The notes: generated from the sequence alone by a model not told the origin. Shown: positions 55,375 through 64,000, counted from the stretch's first letter. The stretch: DNA of 64,000 bases from an uncultured Paracoccaceae bacterium (GCA_947492475.1 CANLNM010000001.1:682001-746000); one strand, 5' to 3'. Numbers and translations: made by a program.

Positions 55375-56160
55375 TTACGATGGACGCGGCATAATCAAAG
55401 ACATCGCAAATAGCCCCGCAGCGGTGCACACAATGGTTGGCCCCACCGGCGTATTCGCCCAAATCGCAATCTGTAATCCACCAAGTGCAGCAATCGCACC
55501 GCAGAGGCCAGACAGAACCGCCATTGCTTCTGGGCTGCGGGTGATGCCACGCGCGGTTGCGGCGGGAATGATCAACAGGGCGGTGATCAACAACGCCCCG
55601 ACAACTTTGATGGCGACCGCAACGACCAATGCCAACAGCAGCGTAAGGATCAGCTGTTCGCGGTGCGGATTGATCCCGGCGGCCATGGCCAAATCCCGGT
55701 TCACCGTTGAGGTCAACAAAGCCTGCCATTGCCATGTCAGCACCGCAACAACCAGCGCGGCCCCCCCCCAAATCACCACCAGATCAGCGCGTCCAACGGT
55801 CAACACATCCCCAAATAAATAGGCATCCAGATCCACGCGCATCCCCGGGATCAGCGCCACGGCGACCAAACCAGCAGCCAACCCTGAATGGGACAATACG
55901 CCCAAAACGGTGTTGGTTTCACGCCCTTGCAACTCAAGGAAAAACAGCGCCAGCCCCATCAACAGGGCAATCGCGATCACCCCGACAAACACGGACATCG
56001 AAAAGGCCAATGACACCGCGACACCCAATATCGCGGCATGGGCGGTGGCGTCTCCGAAATACGCCATGCGCCGCCACAGCACAAAACACCCCAACAAAGA
56101 GGCCGCCAACGACGTTCCCAGCGCAGCCAAGGCAGCGCGCACTAAAAAATCGTCCAGCAT
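55375..56160 (-). CDS. znuB: Zinc ABC transporter permease
   Basis: Membrane protein of 261 residues, with eight or so helices, of the ABC-3 metal permease family. Signatures are CFVLWRRMAYFGDATAHAAILGVA near the N-terminus and the KVVGALLITALLIIPAATA region. It forms the membrane channel with ZnuC and takes zinc delivered by ZnuA. The start overlaps the znuC stop by one base (TAATG). It is the last gene of the zur-znuC-znuB operon. Confidence 0.95.
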   Translation of the reverse strand: MLDDFLVRAALAALGTSLAASLLGCFVLWRRMAYFGDATAHAAILGVAVSLAFSMSVFVGVIAIALLMGLALFFLELQGRETNTVLGVLSHSGLAAGLVAVALIPGMRVDLDAYLFGDVLTVGRADLVVIWGGAALVVAVLTWQWQALLTSTVNRDLAMAAGINPHREQLILTLLLALVVAVAIKVVGALLITALLIIPAATARGITRSPEAMAVLSGLCGAIAALGGLQIAIWANTPVGPTIVCTAAGLFAMSLIMPRPS

Positions 56161-56945
56161 TACTGCGCCTCTTTGATTTGGGGATCGTCATGGGAATGGC
56201 CACAGGTTGCGCTATGCACATGGCTTTGGGTGTCGCCACCGTGGGAATGGTCGTGGTCATGCCGATAAAGCGCCAGGGCCCCGCCCGTCCCAGTGCCAAA
56301 CAGTTCGCGATAAGCGGGCGCTGCAGAAACGACTTCGGGGGTGCCCGCGCAGCAGACATGCCCATTCAAGCAAATCACACGGTCGCTGGCGCTCATGACG
56401 ACGTGCAGTTCATGACTGACCATCAACACGGCACATCCCAGCTGATTTCGCATATCTTCGATACGTTGGTAAAACGCGGCTGACCCTGGTTGGTCCAAGC
56501 CTTGGGTGGCTTCGTCCAAAATCAGAATATCGGGTTTCGACAAAATAGCGCGGGCCAGCAATACGCGCTGAAACTGCCCGCCCGACAATGCGGACATCTG
56601 CCGTTTTTCCAACCCGTCTGCCCCTGCCACTGACAGGGCCTTTTGCGCGGCCTTTGTGCTGGTTCGTTTGGGCAGATCCAAAAACCGCCGCACCGAAATC
56701 GGAAGCGTTTGATCGATATGCAGTTTTTGCGGCACATACCCGATTTTTAGGCCTGCCTTGCGCGTGACACTGCCAGAATCGGGCCGGATCGCCCCCAACA
56801 GCACCCGCATCAACGTCGATTTTCCGGACCCGTTTGGCCCAACAATGGTGACAATTTCACCGGCATCGATGTGAAAATCCACATCGTCTAGCGCGGCCAG
56901 CGATCCATGACGCACCCCGACGTTTTTTGTTGTGATCAGACGCAT
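56160..56945 (-). CDS. znuC: Zinc ABC transporter ATPase with His-rich tail
   Basis: ABC ATPase of 261 residues. The ATG at 56945 has AGGA six bases upstream and overlaps the zur stop by ten bases. The Walker A GPNGSGKSTLM, the ABC signature LSGGQFQRVLLARAI and Walker B DILILDEATQGLD are intact, and the switch His is in MVSHELH. After the ATPase core the C-terminus carries about nine histidines in short runs (YRHDHDHSHGGDTQSHVHSA), probably a cytoplasmic zinc-binding tail. It powers the ZnuB permease. Confidence 0.95.
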   Translation of the reverse strand: MRLITTKNVGVRHGSLAALDDVDFHIDAGEIVTIVGPNGSGKSTLMRVLLGAIRPDSGSVTRKAGLKIGYVPQKLHIDQTLPISVRRFLDLPKRTSTKAAQKALSVAGADGLEKRQMSALSGGQFQRVLLARAILSKPDILILDEATQGLDQPGSAAFYQRIEDMRNQLGCAVLMVSHELHVVMSASDRVICLNGHVCCAGTPEVVSAAPAYRELFGTGTGGALALYRHDHDHSHGGDTQSHVHSATCGHSHDDPQIKEAQ

Positions 56946-57424
56946 TGGGTTTCCTGTGTGCAGGCGGGACATGTTCCAATCGCTTCCACGATCACCTCTT
57001 CTAGATGGAATCCGGTTTTTAGCGCCTGATCGTCAAACGTCCCTGCCCCAGCGGTTTCGACCTCGGCCACGTCCCGGCAAACGCGACAGATCAGAAAACC
57101 GGGGCGGTGCATTTGCCCGGAATGGGCACAGGCCACAAATGCATTCAACCGTTCAATCCGATGGGCAAATCCGTTTTCGGTCAAAAAACTGAGCGCGCGA
57201 TAGGCCACCGGGGGTTTGTCGCCAAACCCTTCTTGGCCCAGACGTGCCAAAACATCATAGGCCCCCAGAGCTTTGTGATTTTCCAGTAGAATTTCCAACG
57301 CACAACGGCGCACGGGCGTGAATTGAAGACCACGCAGGGCACAGGCCTGTTCAGCCGCCATCAACGCCGACGTTTTACAGTCGCCATGATCATGTTCGCT
57401 AAACTCAATGGATGTTTCACGCAT
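56936..57424 (-). CDS. zur: Fur family zinc uptake regulator Zur
   Basis: Metal-responsive repressor of 162 residues. The ATG at 57424 follows GGGA; an in-frame TTG at 57436 is less likely. The winged-helix part has TPVRRCALEILLENHKALGAYDVL, and the dimerisation part has the structural zinc Cys pair FLICRVCRDV and the closing GTCPACTQE. It is the first gene of zur-znuC-znuB and divergent from znuA, across a region with two palindromic candidate boxes. It should repress the whole locus when zinc is plentiful. Confidence 0.93.
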   Translation of the reverse strand: MRETSIEFSEHDHGDCKTSALMAAEQACALRGLQFTPVRRCALEILLENHKALGAYDVLARLGQEGFGDKPPVAYRALSFLTENGFAHRIERLNAFVACAHSGQMHRPGFLICRVCRDVAEVETAGAGTFDDQALKTGFHLEEVIVEAIGTCPACTQETQCV

Positions 57425-57483
57425 TTTTCGTCCCAACCAAAAGCCGTCTCTGTGATGATGTGATTTTTGTTATTGACGGCACG

Positions 57484-57526
57484 TTATGTTATCACATAGC
57501 TACCGGTGTCAATGTTATAAAGTAAC
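57484..57526. promoter_or_regulatory. Two candidate Zur boxes
   Basis: TTATGTTATCACATAG at 57484-57499 is a near-perfect dyad (TTATGT / ACATAG), and GTTATAAAGTAAC at 57514-57526 has GTTA/TAAC arms. Both lie in the 107-base divergent gap between zur and znuA. They resemble AT-rich Zur boxes of alphaproteobacteria. Assignment is by symmetry and location. Confidence 0.6.
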
Positions 57527-57531
57527 GGACC

Positions 57532-58476
57532 ATGATCAAAAGAACCTTCCTTCTCGCCTTTGCTGCGACGCCCTCATTTGCGGAGGCACCTCAGGTTGTC
57601 ACCGACATCGCCCCGATCCATTCGTTGACCGCTATGGTCATGCAAGGCGTTGGAACGCCAGAGATTTTGCTGCCGCCCGGCGCGTCACCGCATGATTTTT
57701 CGATGCGTCCGTCTGATGCAAACATGTTGTCGGATGCGGATGTTGTGGTTTGGGTCGGTCATGGGCTGACACCTTGGCTAGAGGCACCAATCGAAACATT
57801 GGCGGGCAATGCGGCCACGGTTGAATTGGTCGAATTGGGTGATTGGCCCAGCTTGCCGTTGCGGGATATGTCGCATTTCTGGAAGTCAGAAGATGGCGAG
57901 CATCACGATGACCACGATGACCACGGGCATGACGATCACGATCATGGGTCAATAGATCCCCATGCTTGGCTCGACCCAATGGTGGCGGTTGCGTGGCTTG
58001 GACAGATTGCACAGGTTCTGGCGGAATCCGATCCTGATAACGCCGAAACCTATTTGCAAAATGCGGATCAGGCCGCTCAGATGTTGAACGAATTATCTGC
58101 CCAGATTACGGCCGATTTGGCCCCCTTTACGGCCACGGATTTTGTCGTGTCACATGACGGATATCAGTATTTTGAACAGCGGTTTGATCTTCATGCGATT
58201 GGTGCGATCACATTGTCAGATGCTGCCACACCCGGCCCTGCCCATTTGTCTGAACTGCGCGATGAACTTGCAGAGCATCAGGTCACATGTGTGATGACCG
58301 ATCCGCAAACCAATCCTGAATGGGCCGCATTGATTGCAGAAGGCACCGATGCAAAACTGTTTGAAATTGATGCGCTGAGCGGTGGCACGCAAACCGAGCT
58401 TGGCCCCGATTTATACCCGGCAATTTTGACCCAAATGGCGCAACAATTCCAATCCTGCTTGACGTCAAACTCTTAG
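57532..58476 (+). CDS. znuA: Zinc-binding periplasmic protein ZnuA
   Basis: Solute-binding protein of 314 residues delivering zinc to ZnuBC. A short signal peptide ends about PSFAEA. Zinc-binding His residues are in APIHSLTAMVMQG, PPGASPHDFSMRPSDA, SIDPHAWLDPM, and a flexible His/Asp-rich loop (HHDDHDDHGHDDHDHG) typical of ZnuA lies between. It stands alone on the plus strand, divergent from zur. Confidence 0.95.
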   Translation: MIKRTFLLAFAATPSFAEAPQVVTDIAPIHSLTAMVMQGVGTPEILLPPGASPHDFSMRPSDANMLSDADVVVWVGHGLTPWLEAPIETLAGNAATVELVELGDWPSLPLRDMSHFWKSEDGEHHDDHDDHGHDDHDHGSIDPHAWLDPMVAVAWLGQIAQVLAESDPDNAETYLQNADQAAQMLNELSAQITADLAPFTATDFVVSHDGYQYFEQRFDLHAIGAITLSDAATPGPAHLSELRDELAEHQVTCVMTDPQTNPEWAALIAEGTDAKLFEIDALSGGTQTELGPDLYPAILTQMAQQFQSCLTSNS

Positions 58477-58487
58477 GAGAAGCGCTA

Positions 58488-59591
58488 TCACAGCATCTTT
58501 TCAAACAGATGCAACCGATGAAGCGGCACCCCGCCTACCTTTTGCGCTTGGGCAAGGCTGGCGGGGTTTTCATCCGCAATCCAAGTATTTGCCATTTTTT
58601 CATATCCCGCCTTTTGCAAAGACCGGATCATGTGGCGCAGCATCACCGGCGCCACACCCAAATTTTGCAAGTCCGGCATCACGCCGACAAAAATCACCAC
58701 AGCGCGTTTGTTGAAAAACCGATGTTTCAAAAAATGCCAAGGCAGCATCCACCCCAGCCGGGACCGGATCGCACGCAAAAACGGGTTCACATCGGGAATG
58801 CAGATCACACAGGCTGCGGGTTTGTCCTGATAGGTCAACATGGTGGATATGCGCGGGTCCAAAATCCACTTCATGTCTTTGGCCTGAAACGCAAATTCTG
58901 TTTTGCTGACAGGGACAAACATCGGGTTTTTTTGAAACGAGGAATTCAATATCTCGCGGGCGTCTTCGATCCGGGCGGCGATGTTTTTGCGTGTGATGGG
59001 AACAAACGAAAATGCCGGATCATCCATGATCGCTTGATGTTTGGGCCCGGGTTTCAGTGGCGCAACCGCCGTTAGATCAACCTCAAACGTGGTCATCGGA
59101 AAAACCGCCTGATAGCCGCATTTGTCCAGCAATGTCTGCAAATACGGCGGGGACCAGATTTGGTCTGTATAAGGCTCATTTTGAAAGAAATCGGTGACCA
59201 CCCCAATTTGTTGCATTGCCGTCAGATTAAAATTGCCCGCGATCCTTGTCATCCCTTGGGCGCGACACCAGTCTTCGGCTTGCTGCAGCAAAGCCTGCGC
59301 GACCTCCTTGTCATCAACACAATCGAAATAGCCAAAACACCCACGCAGTTCGTGATGGCATTCGTTGCTTTCGTGATGAATATGCGCCGTGATCCGCCCC
59401 AGAACCCTGCCGTTTTTATGTGCGGTCCAATAGGTCAGTTTGCTGGCCCCAGAAAACAGTGGATTAGAGGGGGCCAAAAACCGTTTCAAATCCGATTTTA
59501 ACGGCGACACATAGGGGGATGCGTGCCCATAGGCGGCAAAAGGCGCTTCGAAAAACGCTTCAAAATCACCCTCTCGCAGTTCCAAGCTCAT
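58488..59591 (-). CDS. GNAT-like N-acyltransferase superfamily protein
   Basis: Protein of 367 residues. The ATG at 59591 follows AAGG; a longer open frame upstream is not needed. The domain begins LELREGDFEAFFEAPFAAYG and the GNAT-type core shows NGRVLGRITAHIHHESNECH, LLQQAEDWCRAQGMTRIAGNFN and the later GVAPVMLRHMIRSLQKAGYEK, giving the acyl-CoA binding loop. It resembles uncharacterised proteins in many alphaproteobacteria. Substrate unknown. It converges on znuA and lies 165 bases downstream of the mttB-like gene. Confidence 0.78.
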   Translation of the reverse strand: MSLELREGDFEAFFEAPFAAYGHASPYVSPLKSDLKRFLAPSNPLFSGASKLTYWTAHKNGRVLGRITAHIHHESNECHHELRGCFGYFDCVDDKEVAQALLQQAEDWCRAQGMTRIAGNFNLTAMQQIGVVTDFFQNEPYTDQIWSPPYLQTLLDKCGYQAVFPMTTFEVDLTAVAPLKPGPKHQAIMDDPAFSFVPITRKNIAARIEDAREILNSSFQKNPMFVPVSKTEFAFQAKDMKWILDPRISTMLTYQDKPAACVICIPDVNPFLRAIRSRLGWMLPWHFLKHRFFNKRAVVIFVGVMPDLQNLGVAPVMLRHMIRSLQKAGYEKMANTWIADENPASLAQAQKVGGVPLHRLHLFEKML

Positions 59592-59755
59592 CGCGCACCT
59601 TCGCTTTGATCCCGTATTACGGGGGTGGACGGCAAATTGGCAGGCCTGAAATCCATACCTTGTCATGCCATTCGCCCCCCATAGGCATGTTACCCCCGCT
59701 GGTCCCATGCGGTTTTGGGGTGCGTGCGATTTGTCGAGGTTGGTTCATCTAAGGC

Positions 59756-61342
59756 TTAAAAATCGGTGGGTGCACCGCCTTCTGCTTTGCGACGCGCAAC
59801 AAAATCCGCCAATTGATCCCTTATCGCGATGTCCATTGGCGGCGGCGTAAAGTTGTCGATGATGTCGCGATAGACCTGATGGGCACGCTGCGCCGTCCAA
59901 ATCGATCCGGCCGCTTCAAACGCTTCGTAATTGCGCCAGTCACTGACCATGGGCTGATAAAACGCCTCTTCATATCGTTGTTGAGTATGTTCGATCCCAA
60001 AGTAATGCCCATTGGGGCCCACCTCTCGAATGGCCTCGAACGCGATTGACTCATCGGATGCATCCCATAACACGGGTTCCATATAGCGTTGAATCATCTG
60101 AATAACTTCGCAATCCATCACGAATTTTTCAGGGCTTGCGATCAACCCGCCTTCTAGCCAACCGGCCGCGTGATACACGATATTCGTGCGTGACTGCACC
60201 GCCGACCACAATGAATTTGACGTTTCCCACATGGCCTGCCCGTCGGGTACATTTGCCGCACTGACCCCTGACCCGCGCATGGGCAACCCATAAAAACGCG
60301 CCATCTGCCCGGTCATTTGCGTTGCGCGCATATATTCCGGCGTTCCAAAGGCAGGGGCCCCCGATTTCATATCGACGTTTGACGTAAACGTCCCGATGAC
60401 GCTGGGCACACCGGGGGCGACCCATTGCACCAACGCCAGCGCAGACAGGGATTCCGCCAACGACAACGTGACAGCCCCCGTCATGGTCACCGGCGCCATG
60501 GCCCCTGCCAACGTGAACGGAGTCACCATCACGGCCTGACCGCGACGCGCCAGACGTAGCAATCCGTCCATCATTGGCGCGTCATGTTTTAACGGCGAGG
60601 TCGAATTGATATTGGTGTACATGCGCGGCTTGGCCTGAAACTCTTCTTCGCTCAGCCCGCCAGCGATTTTAACCATTTCCATAACGTCTTCGACACGTTC
60701 CTGCCCCAGAGAATAGGCATGCACAACTTTGTCGGTGAGCGTCAGTTTATCAAATAACACATCCAGATGCCGCACCGAGGCATGGATATCCACGGGTTCA
60801 ACCGGATAGCCACCAGAAAAATGTATGCAGTTAAAATGCTGTGTTAGTTTCAATAGGTTGGCACAATGTTCGCGGGTGCCAGATACCTTTTTGCCCAGTT
60901 CTAGGTCGAAATAATTTGGCGGTGACGACACGTTCCCAAACAGAATATGGTGGCCGCCGACGGGGATGGCTTTTTCTGGGTTGCGCGGTGTCATGGTGAA
61001 TTGATCCGGCGCGCGACCGATCATTTCCACGACCCATTCGCGGTCCATTTTAACATTTGTGCCGTCAACTTTGCAGCCCGCTTTGCGAAACAAATCCAAG
61101 CTTTCGTCATGCAGAAACTCGATCCCAATTTCTTCGAGAATGCGCATGGCCCCATTATGCACCGCCTCGACAGCCTCTGGTCGCAGCGGTTCGGTGGGTG
61201 AATCGTAATTCACGGGGATGCGCCATGGCATTTGCTGGCTCACCGATGTGCTTCGCTTGGCGGTGTTTGCAGCACGGCCGCCAGACCTGCGCCGTGCCGG
61301 ACGTGCGGCATCAGGACGGGCCGGGGGGGATATATCAGCCAT
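59756..61342 (-). CDS. MttB-family (non-pyrrolysine) trimethylamine-like methyltransferase
   Basis: Methyltransferase homologue of 528 residues, abundant in roseobacters. The ATG at 61342 follows AAGGAG. The core shows VNYDSPTEPLRPEAVEAVH, AYSLGQERVEDV and SNSLWSAVQSRTNIVYHAAGWLEGG. Archaeal MttB reads an amber codon as pyrrolysine, but the whole frame here has no internal TAG, placing it in the non-Pyl group that includes glycine betaine methyltransferase MtgB. No corrinoid protein gene is adjacent, so the acceptor is unknown. The first 35 residues are Ala/Arg/Pro-rich and may be disordered. Confidence 0.87.
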   Translation of the reverse strand: MADISPPARPDAARPARRRSGGRAANTAKRSTSVSQQMPWRIPVNYDSPTEPLRPEAVEAVHNGAMRILEEIGIEFLHDESLDLFRKAGCKVDGTNVKMDREWVVEMIGRAPDQFTMTPRNPEKAIPVGGHHILFGNVSSPPNYFDLELGKKVSGTREHCANLLKLTQHFNCIHFSGGYPVEPVDIHASVRHLDVLFDKLTLTDKVVHAYSLGQERVEDVMEMVKIAGGLSEEEFQAKPRMYTNINSTSPLKHDAPMMDGLLRLARRGQAVMVTPFTLAGAMAPVTMTGAVTLSLAESLSALALVQWVAPGVPSVIGTFTSNVDMKSGAPAFGTPEYMRATQMTGQMARFYGLPMRGSGVSAANVPDGQAMWETSNSLWSAVQSRTNIVYHAAGWLEGGLIASPEKFVMDCEVIQMIQRYMEPVLWDASDESIAFEAIREVGPNGHYFGIEHTQQRYEEAFYQPMVSDWRNYEAFEAAGSIWTAQRAHQVYRDIIDNFTPPPMDIAIRDQLADFVARRKAEGGAPTDF

Positions 61343-61423
61343 AGAAATCTCCTTGTTCCTATAGCTTGGCCCCCGTCAGAACGGATTGCCGCACCTTTTG
61401 CGACACAGTTTGTCGGAAACGGA

Positions 61424-62122
61424 TCATCCCGATTGTTGATCCAACCACCCCGGCAGGTCCGCAATGGATGGCAAAATCAAATCCGCCCATGGGGCCAATG
61501 TGTCGTGATCCGCCACTCCGGTGAGCACACCAATCGTGAACATCCCCGCGGCCCGCCCGGCCTTTAGGTCATGTAAACTGTCCCCTACCATCGCGCAGGT
61601 TTTGGGGGCTAATTTTAGGGTCTCACAAAACCCAAATAACTGCCCTGGCTCTGGCTTTTCGCCCCATCCGGAATCAAAACCTGCAATGAAATCAAATGCA
61701 TCCTCAATTCCTGCCTCTTTTAGATGCGTCCGTGCGGGGGCTTCTGAATCGTTGGTTGCCACACCGATTTTAATGTCTCGACGCTGCAATTGCGCGACAA
61801 ATTCTCTCAAATCTGTGGCCTCAACCTGAGGCGCATTTGCGGCCATTTCATCCATGGTCGCGACCAAGTCCGCATGATCAACATCCTCAAGAACCCCGAT
61901 CAAGGCATCTGCGATTTCATCCGCCGTATGGGCCACAACGATGCTGTCTGGAAAAAACACCTGTTGCTCTGGATCATATCCCAGCGCGTCAGCCAGTGAC
62001 GAAATCAGGGGTTGGTCGCCCTGCCCCAAATCGGCCAGCATCCCAGCGGTCCAAGCCCCCCAAGTCGCGTTGAAATCAAACAACGTTCCGTCTTTGTCAA
62101 ACACGATCCCGCTAAATGTCAT
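61424..62122 (-). CDS. HAD superfamily phosphatase (phosphoglycolate phosphatase-like)
   Basis: Phosphatase of 232 residues. The ATG at 62122 gives the usual start with the nucleophile Asp motif IVFDKDGTLFDF; upstream in-frame codons add a non-conserved leader. Other motifs are GVATNDSEAPARTHL and MVGDSLHDLKAGRAAGM. It resembles Gph-type phosphatases that hydrolyse 2-phosphoglycolate and other small phosphates. It stands alone between the mttB-like and DUF3572 genes. Confidence 0.87.
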   Translation of the reverse strand: MTFSGIVFDKDGTLFDFNATWGAWTAGMLADLGQGDQPLISSLADALGYDPEQQVFFPDSIVVAHTADEIADALIGVLEDVDHADLVATMDEMAANAPQVEATDLREFVAQLQRRDIKIGVATNDSEAPARTHLKEAGIEDAFDFIAGFDSGWGEKPEPGQLFGFCETLKLAPKTCAMVGDSLHDLKAGRAAGMFTIGVLTGVADHDTLAPWADLILPSIADLPGWLDQQSG

Positions 62123-62277
62123 CGCTTCGCTTTCTTTGTTGGGATTGGAAACCGGATTTTCCGCACAACCCATTGAGCCAAAAGTGGTTAGGCAACCAGT
62201 CATCTATGTGAATGTTTGCGCAAAAAGCGGTTAGAATTAACCAATTGGCAAGGATTTCAAACCGGGTCTGGCCCGAT

Positions 62278-62556
62278 TTAGGTCCAATGAATCTGCTCTG
62301 CGCCGGGCAATGCATAACGCGCGCGCAGTGGCTGATCATAGTCCAGATTGTGTTGATCGCAGAACGCTACAATCCATGCATCATCCATTGTCAGAAACTC
62401 TAATACTGAACCCAGAAAGGCGGGATCGCCTGCCATTGTCCGAATCTCATCCGCGGCGGCCCCCGTCGATCCAAGAAAGACCGGGCACAATTCTTCGTTC
62501 TGCGCGACCCATGCCAAGGCCATAATCGCGATTTCTTCTGCTCGTGAACCATTCAT
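62278..62556 (-). CDS. DUF3572 family protein
   Basis: Small protein of 92 residues of the alphaproteobacterial DUF3572 family, all-helical by appearance (AEEIAIMALAWVAQNEELCP, FLGSVLEFLTMDDAWIVAFC). No function is known. It lies divergent from the PleD-type regulator across 92 bases, an arrangement that recurs in Rhodobacteraceae. Confidence 0.8.
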   Translation of the reverse strand: MNGSRAEEIAIMALAWVAQNEELCPVFLGSTGAAADEIRTMAGDPAFLGSVLEFLTMDDAWIVAFCDQHNLDYDQPLRARYALPGAEQIHWT

Positions 62557-62648
62557 CAGGAAAGCTTACTCCTACGGAAACTGTTTTTTAACCATTAAGC
62601 CACAAATTGGATTTGGGAACGGGTTTCGGCTCATGGAAGGAAACTCTT

Positions 62649-64000
62649 ATGTCGGCGCGTATTTTGATTGTCGATAGCGTTGCAACGAACCGTATTGTGC
62701 TCAAGGTTAAACTCTTGGCCGCACAATATGAAGTCGTACCTTGCGCTTCGCTGCAAGAGGCACAACAAAAAGTGGTGGATGACCGCCCTGATTTGATCCT
62801 GATCGATATCGCGGATCAGCAGGATGAGGCATTTGTCTGGTTCAACGCGTTAAAATCCAGTCCGGAAACGGCGGCGATTCCTATTGTTGTTTTGGGATCC
62901 TTCCCTGCATCAACGTTTCGGTTAGCGGCCTTGGAATCTGGCGCAGACGACATTTTGAACAAACCAGTCCATGACGTAATGTTGCAGGCGCGTATTCGCA
63001 GCCTGCTGCGCAGCCGTGACGCGGCGGCTGAATTAAAAATGCGCGAAGATACCCACCGCGCGCTTGGCTTTGCTGAACAGACCGAAACCTTTGTTCCGGC
63101 GGGGAAAATTGCGATTGTAACACCGTCATTAACGGGCAATCGCAAACGGCTATCCGCGATCGAGGCAGAATTGGGTCATCGGTGCGAATTTTACACAATG
63201 GACAAAGTGCTGAGCGGGGAATTGTTGACCAATGTACCCGACGTGTTTGTCATTGACGGCGTAGGCGTGGAACAGAACCGGTTTGGCAATGACGTCTATC
63301 GATTGGTGTCCGAGCTGCGCACGCGCACCGAAACCCGGCATGCCGCGCAATTGGTTATTTTGCCCGACGAAACCGAAGGTACAGCGGCAATGGTACTGGA
63401 TATTGGCGCCAATGATCTGGTCGCCGGACAGGTCACCGTTCGCGAATTGGTATTGCGAATTCACACTCTGCTCGCACGAAAACAGCAACAGGATCGCCTG
63501 CGTGACACTGTGCGCGATGGGTTAAAGGCTGCGGTGACCGACCCGTTAACGGGTCTGTATAACCGGCGCTACGCGGTTCCACATCTGACTCGCATGGCGG
63601 AAATCAGCCGTGAAACCGGGCGCAATTTTGCGATGATGGTGTTGGATATCGACCATTTCAAATCCATCAATGACACATATGGACATGCAGCAGGGGACCA
63701 TGTGTTGACAATGGTTGCTCAGCGATTGGCCGAAAATCTGCGGGCGATTGACCTCTTGGCTCGCATCGGCGGAGAAGAGTTCTTGGTTGCGATGCCTGAC
63801 ACCAGTCCCAGCCAAGCCCGTCAAGCCGCAGAACGATTGCGTGAATTGATCGGTCAAACCGCGTTTGATATTCCAGATCGTCAAATCACTCTGCCGGTGA
63901 CAATGTCGATTGGTGTGGCGCTTGGTGGGCCAGATTCCATGGATAACGGAGAGGTCGAGCGGGTGTTTGATCGGGCCGATGCCGCGCTGTATCAGGCGAA
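62649..64000 (+). CDS. pleD: PleD-type response regulator diguanylate cyclase, cut by window end
   Basis: Partial gene; about 450 codons are visible and the frame runs open past the window edge. The start SARILIVDSVATNRIVLKVK at 62649 is that of PleD, but the usual second acidic residue of the first receiver is Ser here. The phosphoacceptor Asp lies in LILIDIADQQDE and the switch Lys in DILNKPVHD. A second, adaptor-like receiver follows, then a GGDEF domain with VTDPLTGLYNRRY and ARIGGEEFLVAM. It should make cyclic di-GMP when phosphorylated and act in cell-cycle or surface transitions, as in Caulobacter. Confidence 0.93.
   Translation, partial: MSARILIVDSVATNRIVLKVKLLAAQYEVVPCASLQEAQQKVVDDRPDLILIDIADQQDEAFVWFNALKSSPETAAIPIVVLGSFPASTFRLAALESGADDILNKPVHDVMLQARIRSLLRSRDAAAELKMREDTHRALGFAEQTETFVPAGKIAIVTPSLTGNRKRLSAIEAELGHRCEFYTMDKVLSGELLTNVPDVFVIDGVGVEQNRFGNDVYRLVSELRTRTETRHAAQLVILPDETEGTAAMVLDIGANDLVAGQVTVRELVLRIHTLLARKQQQDRLRDTVRDGLKAAVTDPLTGLYNRRYAVPHLTRMAEISRETGRNFAMMVLDIDHFKSINDTYGHAAGDHVLTMVAQRLAENLRAIDLLARIGGEEFLVAMPDTSPSQARQAAERLRELIGQTAFDIPDRQITLPVTMSIGVALGGPDSMDNGEVERVFDRADAALYQA

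Noticed and set aside
55339-55375. ACGGGGC/GCCCCGT inverted repeat between dtd and znuB
   Set aside because: A 7-base stem with a 23-base loop and no T-run; it could aid bidirectional termination but is not convincing.
1-64000. CRISPR arrays, insertion sequences or prophage genes
   Set aside because: No direct-repeat/spacer arrays, transposase, integrase or phage structural genes are visible; the only strong tandem repeats are within the PAS and RTX coding regions.

Overview
The window reads as chromosomal DNA of an alphaproteobacterium, most likely a marine Rhodobacteraceae member (Roseobacter group). This rests on gene content: an MttB-family methyltransferase without an in-frame amber codon, a PutR/PutA pair with the long PutA that ends in a conserved C-terminal motif, a divergent Zur/ZnuCB-ZnuA locus, a DUF2927 lipoprotein in a TelA operon, DUF3572 upstream of a PleD-type regulator, and an alphaproteobacterial-looking RNase P RNA. 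Genes are dense, often overlapping by 1 to 4 bases, and I see no insertion sequence, prophage, CRISPR array or plasmid function. Species cannot be named from sequence alone.

Layout. 0-7 kb: a membrane GGDEF-EAL protein converges on a three-gene operon with an SQD1/SqdB-like UDP-sulfoquinovose synthase, a BcsB-like periplasmic protein and a BcsA-like processive glycosyltransferase. 7-11 kb: a hybrid histidine kinase, a small periplasmic protein of the molybdopterin-oxidoreductase fold that has no cysteine, and a divergent LuxR-type response regulator. 11-15.5 kb: ornithine cyclodeaminase and PhzF genes with a divergent ArsR regulator, then a secreted RTX lipase. 15.8-23.5 kb: a PAS-PAS-GGDEF-EAL protein and a chemosensory cluster (soluble receptor with three tandem PAS copies, CheR, CheD, triple CheW fusion) without CheA. 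23.5-30.5 kb: tRNA-Leu(TAA), a TPR protein, PutR/PutA, rhomboid, VOC protein and a SuhB-type phosphatase. 30.7-36 kb: a third GGDEF-EAL protein, the MetR/MetF divergent pair, a thioesterase and a DUF2235 hydrolase. 36-45 kb: SRPBCC protein, EamA transporter, LysE/LysG divergent exporter pair, an HTTM-like pair, rnpB, an amidase, a lipoprotein, GatA/GatC and a LuxR solo. 45-54 kb: TadA, RluB-like synthase, TerC, then a long co-directional operon (29-residue membrane protein, XpaC-like, TelA, DUF2927 lipoprotein, LprI-like, SPFH-GYF, short unknown, zinc-ribbon membrane protein). 54-58.5 kb: sugar kinase, D-aminoacyl-tRNA deacylase and the zinc uptake locus. 58.5-64 kb: acyltransferase-like protein, MttB homologue, HAD phosphatase, DUF3572 and a PleD-type regulator cut by the window end.

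Themes. Four proteins bear on cyclic di-GMP (three GGDEF-EAL hybrids and PleD), and one hybrid sits beside a cellulose-synthase-like operon, so second-messenger control of an exported glycan is plausible. The two stretches that look least explained are that sqdB/BcsA/BcsB-like operon and the TerC-XpaC-TelA-SPFH operon, which looks like a multi-protein envelope stress or membrane remodelling system. Everything else is mostly recognisable metabolism with its local regulator next to it.
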